Shown here piece by piece: positions 8,559-16,358 of a stretch of 64,000 nt of DNA. The translations under genes and the position numbers were made by a program. The notes under the pieces were generated by a model. That model worked only from the letters and a program-made list of their open reading frames with translations, did no database searches and was not told the DNA's origin. This stretch comes from an uncultured Duncaniella sp. Its GTDB lineage: Bacteria; Bacteroidota; Bacteroidia; Bacteroidales; Muribaculaceae. Where the stretch lies: the NCBI GenBank assembly GCA_910576785.1, contig CAJTJG010000001.1:1-64000 (forward strand). The letters are read 5' to 3'. Each line of letters starts with the position of its first letter. Position 1 is the first letter of the stretch.

Positions 8559-8583
8559 ATCCCACTCTTGGTAAGAGTGGGAT
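8559..8583 (+). repeat. Left inverted repeat / recombination site of the invertible promoter
   Basis: This 25-base site is itself a palindrome of two 11-base arms (ATCCCACTCTT and AAGAGTGGGAT) around the asymmetric centre GGT. Its reverse complement matches the right site (8756-8780) at 23 of 25 positions, including the centre, which reads ACC there. Arm-centre-arm layout is what a tyrosine recombinase binds. Confidence 0.85.
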
Positions 8584-8688
8584 ATCATCGGGCAGCGCTA
8601 CGGAATATACTGAGAGTATGTCCAATCCTGATTCACATGTTATGATCTTGCTAAACAAATCAATGATTCCAAGGCTGAATTTTGTCAT
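8584..8688 (-). other. Latent 5' coding extension that becomes joined to upxY after inversion
   Basis: On the minus strand an open frame starts with ATG at 8688 (MTKFSLGIIDLF) and runs leftward into the left repeat. If the segment flips, this frame passes through the right repeat (IPLLPREG) and joins the antiterminator frame at its ATG (8780) without a shift or stop, adding 43 residues. Upstream of 8688 on that strand only a weak TATTTTTT box is seen, so expression in the flipped state is uncertain. Confidence 0.35.
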
Positions 8689-8739
8689 ACGGAATGTTTT
8701 TTAGGCAATAAAAAATAGATCACTATCAATATTTTTTTG

Positions 8740-8747
8740 TAATTTTG
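8740..8747 (+). promoter_or_regulatory. EPS locus promoter -7 box within the invertible segment
   Basis: TAATTTTG followed by C is a perfect TAnnTTTG. No clear TTTG -33 box lies 19-21 bases upstream. Transcription would start near 8754, just before the right repeat, giving a leader of about 26 bases made almost wholly of the repeat palindrome. Confidence 0.75.
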
Positions 8748-8755
8748 CACCGCAA

Positions 8756-8780
8756 ATCCCACTCTTACCAAGAGAGGGAA
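8756..8780 (-). repeat. Right inverted repeat / recombination site
   Basis: It reads ATCCCACTCTT-ACC-AAGAGAGGGAA and differs from the inverted left copy at two bases, both in the right arm. Its last base is the A of the antiterminator ATG, so recombination happens at the very edge of the coding region. In the RNA it can fold into a hairpin with one A-A mismatch touching the start codon. Confidence 0.85.
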
Positions 8781-9412
8781 TGGAAAAAATGGACTCCATT
8801 CGGTCAATGGATGAAGACAAATACTTGTACGATAGCGTTGTGGCAGTGCCTACGGGCGTTGGCAACGCCGTAGGCTTGTCCGGGCGCAGGTGGTATGCGG
8901 CGCGTATGCGTCGAAACAATACGGAGAAAGCTACCGCCGAGCGTCTCGCCAAGAGCGGATGCGAATGCTATGTGGCCACGCAGAAAGTGCTCCGCCGATG
9001 GAGCAACGGCAGGACCAGAAAGATAGAACATGTTGTCATCCCTGGGTTGGTCTTTATCCGCTGTACAGAACAGGAACGCCTGCAGTTGGCATACGATCCC
9101 GCCATCACGCGCTTTTTGATAGACCGGGCCATTGGCTCCGGACAAAGACGGGCCGACAAGGTGGCAGTGATACCCGACCGGCAGATAGACCGACTGCGAT
9201 TCATGCTTGGACAGTCCGACACCCCTGTGGAATTTACCCCCGAGATATATCGTAGCGGCGACAAGGTGCGCGTGATACGCGGTAATCTCATGGGCCTCGA
9301 GGGAAAAGTGATCCAGACGTCCGACGGGAAAAGCGAACTTATTGTATCGGTGGAACTGCTCGGTAGCGCCAAGCTGACAGTCAATACCATTGATATAGAA
9401 AGACTCGGTTGA
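8780..9412 (+). CDS. UpxY-type transcription antiterminator (NusG-like) of the EPS locus
   Basis: This NusG paralogue joins RNA polymerase at its own polysaccharide operon and lets it read through the long locus. An N-terminal NGN domain (RRWYAARMRRNNTEKATAE, to about residue 140, including VVIPGLVFIRC) is followed by a KOW domain (SGDKVRVIRGNLMGLEGKV, about 150-205). The 210-residue length suits the family. It is the first gene after the invertible promoter, as in Bacteroides capsule loci. No UpxZ-type inhibitor gene follows. The next gene is wza. The start could also be the ATG at 8789 or 8807. The first 30 residues are not conserved NGN sequence, so initiation within them would be harmless. 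Confidence 0.88.
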   Translation: MEKMDSIRSMDEDKYLYDSVVAVPTGVGNAVGLSGRRWYAARMRRNNTEKATAERLAKSGCECYVATQKVLRRWSNGRTRKIEHVVIPGLVFIRCTEQERLQLAYDPAITRFLIDRAIGSGQRRADKVAVIPDRQIDRLRFMLGQSDTPVEFTPEIYRSGDKVRVIRGNLMGLEGKVIQTSDGKSELIVSVELLGSAKLTVNTIDIERLG

Positions 9413-9463
9413 AACCCATGCACTGAGACAGAGATAACGTTATCCATCATATATTTTATATTT

Positions 9464-9508
9464 CCAGATCATACCTACTTTTATTTACTCCAGACCTCAC
9501 CTACTTTT
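9464..9508 (+). repeat. Two imperfect direct repeats in the wza leader
   Basis: CCAGATCATACCTACTTTT (9464-9482) and CCAGACCTCACCTACTTTT (9490-9508) agree at 16 of 19 bases with a 26-base period. They fill the end of the 101-base gap before wza, ending 5 bases before its ATG. Purpose unknown; a leader element read by the antiterminator or a chance duplication are both possible. Confidence 0.45.
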
Positions 9509-9513
9509 CATCG

Positions 9514-10347
9514 ATGAAGAATAAGCTTATTACCAGTATCGCAGCATGTGCGGCCCTATTGCTCGGCTCGTGCTCAACACCCAAAAACATCACATATTTC
9601 CCCGATCTCACCAACGGCAACATCATACAGGCGGAGCGCGTGCTTGACATACGTGTAAAACCAGAAGATAAGTTGTCAATCATTGTCAATACACAGGATC
9701 CGGCCCTGTCGGCCTTATTCAATCTGGTACAGGTACAGAATAGGCTGAACTCCACCACCTCATCCACAGCATCGGTTGGTGCTGCAATGAGCAACGATTC
9801 GAAAATATCGTTTTATACAGTCAACTCGTTCGGGGAGATCTCCTTCCCGGTAATTGGAAAAATCCACGTAGGTGGAATGACCAGGGAACAGGTGGCGGAA
9901 TGTATCACAGAGCAACTTATCAGCAATGATCTGGTCAAGGATCCTATTGTAACTGTCGAATTTGCCAATACAGGCGTATCAGTAATAGGAGAAGTGGCAT
10001 CTCCGGGCCGCTATGAATTCAACAAAGATCAGCTGACGATAATTGATGCTATAGCAATGGCTGGCGATCTGACGATCAATGGTGTGCGAGAGAATATCCT
10101 TGTGCTTCGCGACATAGGCGAAGGAAGACAGGAGGCGTATAGAGTCAATCTTCTCGATGCCCAGGATCTTGCATCGTCACCGGTATTCTATCTTCAGCAG
10201 GATGATGTGATCTATGTTGAACCCAATGATAAGAAAAAGCGTGAGACAACGCCAAACGGGAATACCCCTTATACGCCCTCATTTTGGGTTTCTATGGGCT
10301 CATTCGGAGTAACCATAGCCACTCTTGTGATTACACTTTCCAAGTAA
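9514..10347 (+). CDS. wza: Polysaccharide export outer-membrane lipoprotein (Wza-like)
   Basis: This protein forms the outer-membrane channel or periplasmic adaptor for EPS export with Wzc. Residues 1-20 are a lipoprotein signal with lipobox LLGSC (Cys20). A Poly_export domain follows (LDIRVKPEDKLSIIVNTQD through ISFPVIGKIHVGGMTREQVAE). Next comes an SLBB domain (VSVIGEVASPGRYEFNKDQLT). It ends in a hydrophobic segment (WVSMGSFGVTIATLVITL) that may cross the membrane, as in other Bacteroidetes Wza homologues. The 277-residue length is short compared with E. coli Wza but usual for this phylum. It is followed 30 bases later by wzc, its normal partner. Confidence 0.9.
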   Translation: MKNKLITSIAACAALLLGSCSTPKNITYFPDLTNGNIIQAERVLDIRVKPEDKLSIIVNTQDPALSALFNLVQVQNRLNSTTSSTASVGAAMSNDSKISFYTVNSFGEISFPVIGKIHVGGMTREQVAECITEQLISNDLVKDPIVTVEFANTGVSVIGEVASPGRYEFNKDQLTIIDAIAMAGDLTINGVRENILVLRDIGEGRQEAYRVNLLDAQDLASSPVFYLQQDDVIYVEPNDKKKRETTPNGNTPYTPSFWVSMGSFGVTIATLVITLSK

Positions 10348-10377
10348 AAAACTGTTTATTGCCATATTATATATACA

Positions 10378-12777
10378 ATGGCTGAAATGACTAAAACACA
10401 AGCTAAGAAAAACGTCAATACAGTTGGCGCAGTCCCGATGACTGACATTTTATACCGGACCCTGCACTATTGGCCATGGGTATTGCTTTCGGTATTCATA
10501 TGTGTAGGTGTTGGAGTGATCTATCTGCTCCGAACGCCTAACATATACACCCAGTCTGCATCAATTCTGATAAAGGATGATACGAAGGGAAAGAGTGTAG
10601 GCGGGGAAGAATTTGCGGATCTCGGTCTATTCCAAAGCAATACGAATATCCAAAATGAAATCACAACACTGAAGTCATCCACACTGATGGGTGAGGTGGT
10701 AAAACGTTTAAGGTTGGATATCAATTATTTCACAGCCGGAACATTTCACAATAATGTGGCTTACGGTACAGATCTACCTGTAGAGGTGGACATGCCAGAG
10801 TTGGCTGATAATAGTTCTGTATTTTTCCGCTTGCATGTTGGAAAGGATGGGAAATACACAATCACAGATCTCAAGAAGGATAAAACCGAGTATGAAGGTA
10901 AGAGTTTTTCCGCTGTTCTGGAAGACTCGGTAGCTACGCCGGTCGGTAAGATTATAGTGACAAAGTCGCCATACTACACGGATGATTCTGTGTTTGATTG
11001 CGAGGTGGTGAGGACTCCGGTATCAACCGCAATTGCCAACTATGGCAATCGTCTGGTAGTAAAACTTAACAATGAAAAGAGTACAGTAATTGATCTGTTG
11101 ATCACGGATCGCTCTGTGCAGAGAGCAGACGCGATCCTCAGCATGCTGATAGGAGTATACAATGAGAATTGGATTCGCGATAAGAATCAGATAGCTCTTT
11201 CTACCTCCAATTTTATCAAAGATCGTCTTGTGGCGATTGAAGGTGAACTCGGACATGTCGATTCTGATATATCTTCTTATAAGTCTGAACATCTCATCCC
11301 TGACGTAGATGCCGCCTCGTCGATGTATATGGCACAGAGTCAGCAGACGTCACAGGATATACTGAACCTCAACAACCAGTTGCAGATGACCAGATATATA
11401 CGCTCATATCTTACATCGGATGGGAGCAAAAATCAGGTGCTACCCTCAAATACTGGAGTTGAGAATGTCAACATTCAGGCTCAGATCTCCGAATATAATG
11501 ATAAAATCCTGCAGAGAAACAATCTGATATCCAAATCGTCAGACAAGAATCCGCTCGTTGTGGCATTGGATGAACAATTGGAATCATTGCGGGGCGCAAT
11601 CATCGGATCCGTCGACAATTCCATCATATCGCTCAACACGCAGATCAAGAACCTGCATAGCGCTCAGGCTGCGACTACATCGAAAATTGCATCTAATCCT
11701 GTTCAGGCTAAACATTTGCTTTCAGTTGAGCGTCAGCAGAAAGTAAAAGAATCTCTCTATCTGTTCTTGTTGCAGAAAAGAGAGGAAAATGAGCTTTCAC
11801 AAGCGTTCACAGCCTATAATACACGTATAGTGGAACAGCCCGGAGGATCCGTTGTCCCGACATTCCCGAACAAGCGGAATATTCTGCTGATCTCCTTCCT
11901 TATAGGTCTCGCTATACCGTTTGGAGTGATCTATATGTCTGAAACCAACAACACCAAGGTACGTGGCCGTAAGGATATAGAGCATCTTGCAGTACCGTTT
12001 ATCGGAGAGATTCCAATGAATGGAAAGACCAACAATGAGAGCAAGACACCGGTGGTGGGTCAAGGCAAACGCGATATCATAAACGAGGCATTTCGTGTAT
12101 TGCGTACCAATTTGGAATTCATGCGTACAAAAAAGGATGGTGCTGAGATAATTGCTATCACGTCATTCAATCCAGGCTCGGGCAAGTCGTTTCTTACCAT
12201 GAACCTTGCACTCTCGCTAGCACTCAAGAACCGGCGTGTGCTGGTGATAGATGGAGATATGCGTCACGGCTCCTCATCGGCTTATATCGACTCTCCGGAG
12301 AATGGTTTGTCAAACTATCTTTCAGGGGCTATAGAGAATCCAAACAGTCTGATTGTACGCTCGGCGGAATCTGACAATCTTTCGGTGCTTCCTATCGGAA
12401 GTGTGCCGCCAAATCCAACCGAACTTCTTGAAAACCCGCGTCTCAAGGAGCTTCTTGATGTACTCCGTATATATTATGATTATATCCTGATCGATTGTCC
12501 TCCGGTGGAGGTTGTGGCTGATGCCCAGATCATAGATCAGTATGCTGACCGTACACTCTTCATCATACGTGCAGGTCTGTTCGAGCGCTCTATGCTACCT
12601 GAACTTGACCGACTGTACGAGGAAAAGAAATATCATAACATGGCCTTCATACTCAACGGCACCCGCAATGATCAGGGCCGTTACGGACATAGCCACTCCT
12701 ACAAATACGGTTACGGCTATGGCTACGGTTATGGATACAACTACGGAACCAGAAAGGTGGGAGAACGAAGAAAATAA
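10378..12777 (+). CDS. wzc: Wzc-like polysaccharide co-polymerase and tyrosine autokinase
   Basis: This inner-membrane protein sets EPS chain length and couples polymerisation to export. TM1 is near residues 30-50 (WPWVLLSVFICVGVGVIYLL) in a Wzz domain. A long periplasmic coiled-coil region (about 260-480) and TM2 near 500 (NILLISFLIGLAIPFGVIYM) follow. A cytoplasmic BY-kinase ends the protein, with Walker A NPGSGKSF (about residue 600), Walker A' VLVIDGDMRHG (about 621) and Walker B YILIDCPPV (about 702). The C-terminus is a tyrosine cluster of alternating Gly-Tyr residues, the autophosphorylation tail. At 799 residues it is a full-length single-chain kinase. Its codon usage and base composition resemble the flanks rather than the AT-rich genes that follow. 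Confidence 0.93.
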   Translation: MAEMTKTQAKKNVNTVGAVPMTDILYRTLHYWPWVLLSVFICVGVGVIYLLRTPNIYTQSASILIKDDTKGKSVGGEEFADLGLFQSNTNIQNEITTLKSSTLMGEVVKRLRLDINYFTAGTFHNNVAYGTDLPVEVDMPELADNSSVFFRLHVGKDGKYTITDLKKDKTEYEGKSFSAVLEDSVATPVGKIIVTKSPYYTDDSVFDCEVVRTPVSTAIANYGNRLVVKLNNEKSTVIDLLITDRSVQRADAILSMLIGVYNENWIRDKNQIALSTSNFIKDRLVAIEGELGHVDSDISSYKSEHLIPDVDAASSMYMAQSQQTSQDILNLNNQLQMTRYIRSYLTSDGSKNQVLPSNTGVENVNIQAQISEYNDKILQRNNLISKSSDKNPLVVALDEQLESLRGAIIGSVDNSIISLNTQIKNLHSAQAATTSKIASNPVQAKHLLSVERQQKVKESLYLFLLQKREENELSQAFTAYNTRIVEQPGGSVVPTFPNKRNILLISFLIGLAIPFGVIYMSETNNTKVRGRKDIEHLAVPFIGEIPMNGKTNNESKTPVVGQGKRDIINEAFRVLRTNLEFMRTKKDGAEIIAITSFNPGSGKSFLTMNLALSLALKNRRVLVIDGDMRHGSSSAYIDSPENGLSNYLSGAIENPNSLIVRSAESDNLSVLPIGSVPPNPTELLENPRLKELLDVLRIYYDYILIDCPPVEVVADAQIIDQYADRTLFIIRAGLFERSMLPELDRLYEEKKYHNMAFILNGTRNDQGRYGHSHSYKYGYGYGYGYGYNYGTRKVGERRK

Positions 12778-13002
12778 GCTGTTCGGATAATATAATATAA
12801 GAATTGGTTTTCTTTTGATTTTATCTGAAGACATGACTTTTATAAAAGCATGTTAAACATAGGTCAATATCCTGATTGATGATATTATCATTGTTTTTCC
12901 TGATTTGAAAAAGTCAAATAAGTGATCAATATCAAGTTTTCTTAATATTAAATACGCATACAGATATTACCAAGTTGACTGATAAACTGCAACCTAATAG
13001 CG

Positions 13003-14550
13003 ATGAGCAAATCATCAAGAATAATAAAAAACACCGGGTTTCTATATATTAGGACTGTAGTATCTTTGGTGGTAAATATATTTACTACCAAGATTCTTTT
13101 AGAGGCACTTGGTGTGTCTGACTATGGCCTATATAATGTAGTCGGAGGATCAATCGCGATGTTGGGATTCATCAGCGCCTCTATGAGTTCCACAACACAA
13201 AGGTTCATAAGTCATGCAGAAGGTAGCGGCAATACAGAAAGAGTTAAATCTATATTTAACAATGCACTATTAATTCACAACGTTTTAGCATTGTTGTCTG
13301 TACTGATACTCTTAATTGGAGGATTGTTTTTCTTTAATGGTGTATTGTCTATTCCAGAAGGGAAACAAACGGCAGCAATTGCTGTGTATGGATGCCTAAT
13401 GGTCAGCACAGTATTTTCCATAACTGTTGTTCCATATGAAGCAGAAATTAATGCGCATGAAGATCTAATTTTCTTTTCAATAATAGGAATCATTGACGTT
13501 GTGTTGAAGTTTTCAATCGCATTAGGTGTTTTATATTCAAATGGAGATAGACTTATAATTTACGCTATATGTATGGCTGTTGAATCAACATTTGTCAGAC
13601 TTGCATCGCAGTGGTATTGTCGGAGTCATTACAACGAATGTCATAGTATAGAAATTCGTAATCAGTATAATAGTAGTATCATCAGAGAAATGACATCGTT
13701 TACTGGATGGAATACTCTTATGACTGCATCAAGCATGATCGGATTGTTTGGTATGAATCTTGTGATGAATCACTTTTTCGGAGTCAAGTTAAATGCTGCT
13801 ATGGGAATAGCAACCCAACTATCTGGTGTGCTTATGGGGTTATCGATGAATATGATTAAGGCTTTAACCCCATCTTTAGTTAAGGCAGAAGGGGGCAACA
13901 AACGGTCTGAGATGCTAAAGATTTCTATAACCGGTTGTAAATTCTCTTATTTGATATTCTCATTTTTTGGCATACCGGTATTAGTATATATAACACCCGT
14001 CTTGACACTGTGGCTTAAGAATGTTCCTGATATGACAGCTTGTTTCTGTGTTATACTTCTTATTACACAGATGCTTGAACAGTTAACAGTGGTATTGCAT
14101 CAGTCAATATCAGCGGTGGGAAATATAAGAAATTATAGCATTTGTCGGTCTGTGTCAAACATAGCTCCATTGCTGTTAAGTACTTCAATATATTGCCTAT
14201 ATCCTTTACAATCATACTGGATATTAATCAACTGGCTTATATTTAAAGGAATCATATCGGGAATTGTAAATGTTTATTATTCCAAAATAATCATTGGCCT
14301 GAATATAAGATCTTATTTAACTGATGTCTTAAAGCCATGCCTTACAACCACCTTGTGGTCAAGTTTGGTTATTGTCATGACATATAATATATTGTATAAT
14401 ACCGATTTAAGATTTTTGATACCATTTTCATTGTCCGTAATTATTTCAATTCCCATATATTATTATTTGGCCTTGAATCGGGAAGAGAAAATTATGGCAG
14501 TAACTATGTTTCAAACGATAATTTCCAAACTGAAAATAAAATGTCTATAG
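13003..14550 (+). CDS. wzx: Wzx-type polysaccharide repeat-unit flippase (MOP family)
   Basis: This 515-residue polytopic membrane protein has about 12-14 hydrophobic segments. It begins with the Wzx signature SRIIKNTGFLYIRTVVSLVVNIFTTKILLEALG and then YGLYNVVGG (residues 40-50), shared by O-antigen and EPS flippases. It would move the lipid-linked repeat unit across the inner membrane. It lies 225 bases after wzc, opens the AT-rich block, and its stop overlaps the next gene by 10 bases. Function is confident at family level; the substrate is unknown. Confidence 0.88.
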   Translation: MSKSSRIIKNTGFLYIRTVVSLVVNIFTTKILLEALGVSDYGLYNVVGGSIAMLGFISASMSSTTQRFISHAEGSGNTERVKSIFNNALLIHNVLALLSVLILLIGGLFFFNGVLSIPEGKQTAAIAVYGCLMVSTVFSITVVPYEAEINAHEDLIFFSIIGIIDVVLKFSIALGVLYSNGDRLIIYAICMAVESTFVRLASQWYCRSHYNECHSIEIRNQYNSSIIREMTSFTGWNTLMTASSMIGLFGMNLVMNHFFGVKLNAAMGIATQLSGVLMGLSMNMIKALTPSLVKAEGGNKRSEMLKISITGCKFSYLIFSFFGIPVLVYITPVLTLWLKNVPDMTACFCVILLITQMLEQLTVVLHQSISAVGNIRNYSICRSVSNIAPLLLSTSIYCLYPLQSYWILINWLIFKGIISGIVNVYYSKIIIGLNIRSYLTDVLKPCLTTTLWSSLVIVMTYNILYNTDLRFLIPFSLSVIISIPIYYYLALNREEKIMAVTMFQTIISKLKIKCL

Positions 14551-15362
14551 TACGACGAATTTTAGGGAGCCTTGAAGCCCGATTGAGTCAGCCGAGGCTG
14601 AGTTTATGGCGCACTCTGTATGTTAATTTTAGGCTACTGCCGTTCAAAGAAGCAGTAAAACTGCCCATATTTATTTATGGCAAAGTCAGACTGTTTATTT
14701 TATCAGGTAAGGTCCAATTCAATTCCACTATTTATCGGGGTATGGTTAAGATCGGAGTTAATGGTGATTCATTTAGTCTTTTTGATAATAGTGGATATAT
14801 ACAATTGGCAGACAAAAATAGTATAATTGAATTTGATGGTCCGTGTCGGATTGCTTTAAACACAAAAGTGCGTGTTGTTTGCGGCAGACTCAAATTTGGA
14901 GAAAACACTCGAATTGGGTCAAATTGTAGAATTATATGTAATGGGGCAGATATAACCATTGGCAGATATACGGGTGTTACTTTTGATTGTCAAATTATGA
15001 ATAGTGGTTTTCATTATATGTATGATATAAATGAACAGGCATATATTAATAGGTCTACCGATATTCGAATTGGATCTTTCAATTGGATTGGCAATCATTC
15101 TTTTGTTAGTGGCAACACTGTCACTCCCGATTATACAATTGTAGCTCAAGATAGCCTTCTTAACAAAAGTTATGTTGATGTACCGGAATATTCGTTATTA
15201 GCCGGAATACCGGCCAAATTTATTAAAACCGGAATTAAAAGAGTTTTTTCACCTGAAACAGAGAGAAAAATAAATAATTTATTTAAGAATCATCAGAAAG
15301 ATAAAATAATACATTGTGATGAAATTTATGATGATTTTAAAGCAATAATACAAGAAATGTAA
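14541..15362 (+). CDS. Left-handed beta-helix acyltransferase (EPS O-acetyltransferase type)
   Basis: The protein has a ~65-residue N-terminal region (VNFRLLPFKEAVKLPIFIYG) and then hexapeptide repeats typical of a left-handed beta-helix (FGENTRIGSNCRIICNGADITIGRYTGV). It ends with the loop and cap LLAGIPAKFIKTG found in maltose/colanic acid-type acetyltransferases. Residues 135-165 (CQIMNSGFHYM) hold the likely catalytic His. It would use acetyl-CoA or a similar donor on a sugar of the repeat unit. It is clearly related to the acyltransferase at 22,375, sharing the same N-terminal motif and cap, so the two are paralogues. It overlaps wzx by 10 bases and is probably translationally coupled. 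Confidence 0.82.
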   Translation: MSIVRRILGSLEARLSQPRLSLWRTLYVNFRLLPFKEAVKLPIFIYGKVRLFILSGKVQFNSTIYRGMVKIGVNGDSFSLFDNSGYIQLADKNSIIEFDGPCRIALNTKVRVVCGRLKFGENTRIGSNCRIICNGADITIGRYTGVTFDCQIMNSGFHYMYDINEQAYINRSTDIRIGSFNWIGNHSFVSGNTVTPDYTIVAQDSLLNKSYVDVPEYSLLAGIPAKFIKTGIKRVFSPETERKINNLFKNHQKDKIIHCDEIYDDFKAIIQEM

Positions 15363-16348
15363 TGGAATTGCGCGATATTATTATAAAAGGCATAAGAAAG
15401 GTATATCGAAAAGTCACGAAGAAAACTTTTCCTTATCCTCCCTGTGAAATGGATAGACAAAAATCAAATGATTTGATTTTTGATCTGCTTCAAAAGGATA
15501 AGCCTTGTATGATTAGTAGATTCGGTACTGGTGAAATTGGTATTCTTGTGAATTACCTTGCGGTTCACTCCGATGATAATATCTTTAGGAAATCTATTGA
15601 CTACATAACGGATAACAACGGCTTGCCATGGTGGGATAAACTCGTGTATAAATCAATGCGCTTAAATGCAGGAATTTTCCCTGAAAACATCAATACACTT
15701 GAACGTTTCTCGCAAAGATACCTTACCGATATACCAGAAATAGATTTATTGGGCTCATTCAATGCCACTGAAAATCTAATGCCTTTAAGAAATGGGGTGG
15801 TAAATGTACATCTTGAATGTCTCTACCCATTTTTTGTAGAAAAGCCTTGGACCCGTGCGCTCAAAGGTAAAAGGGTCTTGGTTATCCATCCATTTGTTGA
15901 AACTATAAGGAATCAGCACCGACAGCATACGAAATTGTTTAACAATCCTGATGTTTATCCAGAATATACTCTATTGACATTAAAAGCCGTGCAGTCAAAT
16001 GCTGGTGCTGAAGTCCCTTTCAAGGATTGGTTCGAGGCATTGAAGTGGATGGAGGATGAAATATCAAAGCTTGATTTTGATATTGCTATTATTGGCTGTG
16101 GAGCGTATGGTCTTCCAATAGCTGCACATGTAAAGCGACTTGGCAAGAAAGCGATACATCTTGGCGGAGGAAGCCAGCTTTTGTTTGGTATAAAAGGTAA
16201 GCGTTGGGATAATGATGGATACCACTGGAAAGATCTACCACAGTTGGATACAAACTATAGCCGACTGTATAATGACTATTGGGTTCGCCCGAATATGAAC
16301 GAAACCCCAAAATCAGCAAAAGCTGTCGAGGGCGCGTGCTATTGGTAA
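15362..16348 (+). CDS. Putative GT-D-type glycosyltransferase
   Basis: The 328-residue protein has no membrane segment. Near residue 50 it shows MISRFGTGEIGI, resembling the SRFGDGE motif of GT-D fold glycosyltransferases (DUF1792). Its C-terminal half contains a Rossmann-like stretch (LDFDIAIIGCGAYGLPIAAHVKRLG) and KAIHLGGGSQLLFGIKGKRW, seen in many putative transferases of polysaccharide loci. The usual Asp of the GT-D DxE motif is Thr here, so activity or metal use may differ. Its ATG overlaps the previous stop by one base. The role as a sugar transferase is inferred from fold hints and context. Confidence 0.6.
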   Translation: MELRDIIIKGIRKVYRKVTKKTFPYPPCEMDRQKSNDLIFDLLQKDKPCMISRFGTGEIGILVNYLAVHSDDNIFRKSIDYITDNNGLPWWDKLVYKSMRLNAGIFPENINTLERFSQRYLTDIPEIDLLGSFNATENLMPLRNGVVNVHLECLYPFFVEKPWTRALKGKRVLVIHPFVETIRNQHRQHTKLFNNPDVYPEYTLLTLKAVQSNAGAEVPFKDWFEALKWMEDEISKLDFDIAIIGCGAYGLPIAAHVKRLGKKAIHLGGGSQLLFGIKGKRWDNDGYHWKDLPQLDTNYSRLYNDYWVRPNMNETPKSAKAVEGACYW

Positions 16349-16358
16349 GTTTATCCAT

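Larger units (their letters stand above)
8584..8755 (+). promoter_or_regulatory. Invertible DNA segment carrying the EPS promoter (ON orientation)
   Basis: 172 bases lie between two oppositely oriented copies of a 25-base recombination site, next to a recombinase gene with intact active-site residues. The only good promoter box inside faces right, toward the antiterminator gene, so the assembled orientation is ON. Inversion would point it at the terminator and the recombinase. This is the layout of phase-variable capsule promoters known in Bacteroides. The inversion itself is inferred, not seen. Confidence 0.8.
8417..8779. other. Regulatory interval holding terminator and invertible promoter
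   Basis: This is the interval between the recombinase stop and the antiterminator start. It holds the 8445-8507 hairpin, the two inverted repeats (8559-8583 and 8756-8780), the intervening invertible DNA (8584-8755) and a rightward promoter (8740-8747). No gene on the plus strand fits in it. Confidence 0.8.

Noticed and set aside
7232..8780. Recombinase as a prophage or mobile-element integrase
   Set aside because: No tRNA, phage, relaxase or cargo genes and no direct-repeat attachment sites. The inverted sites around a promoter fit a DNA invertase.
12700..12750. Short tandem repeat that looked like a microsatellite or CRISPR-like array
   Set aside because: It encodes the Gly-Tyr tail of Wzc, a known functional feature of tyrosine autokinases.
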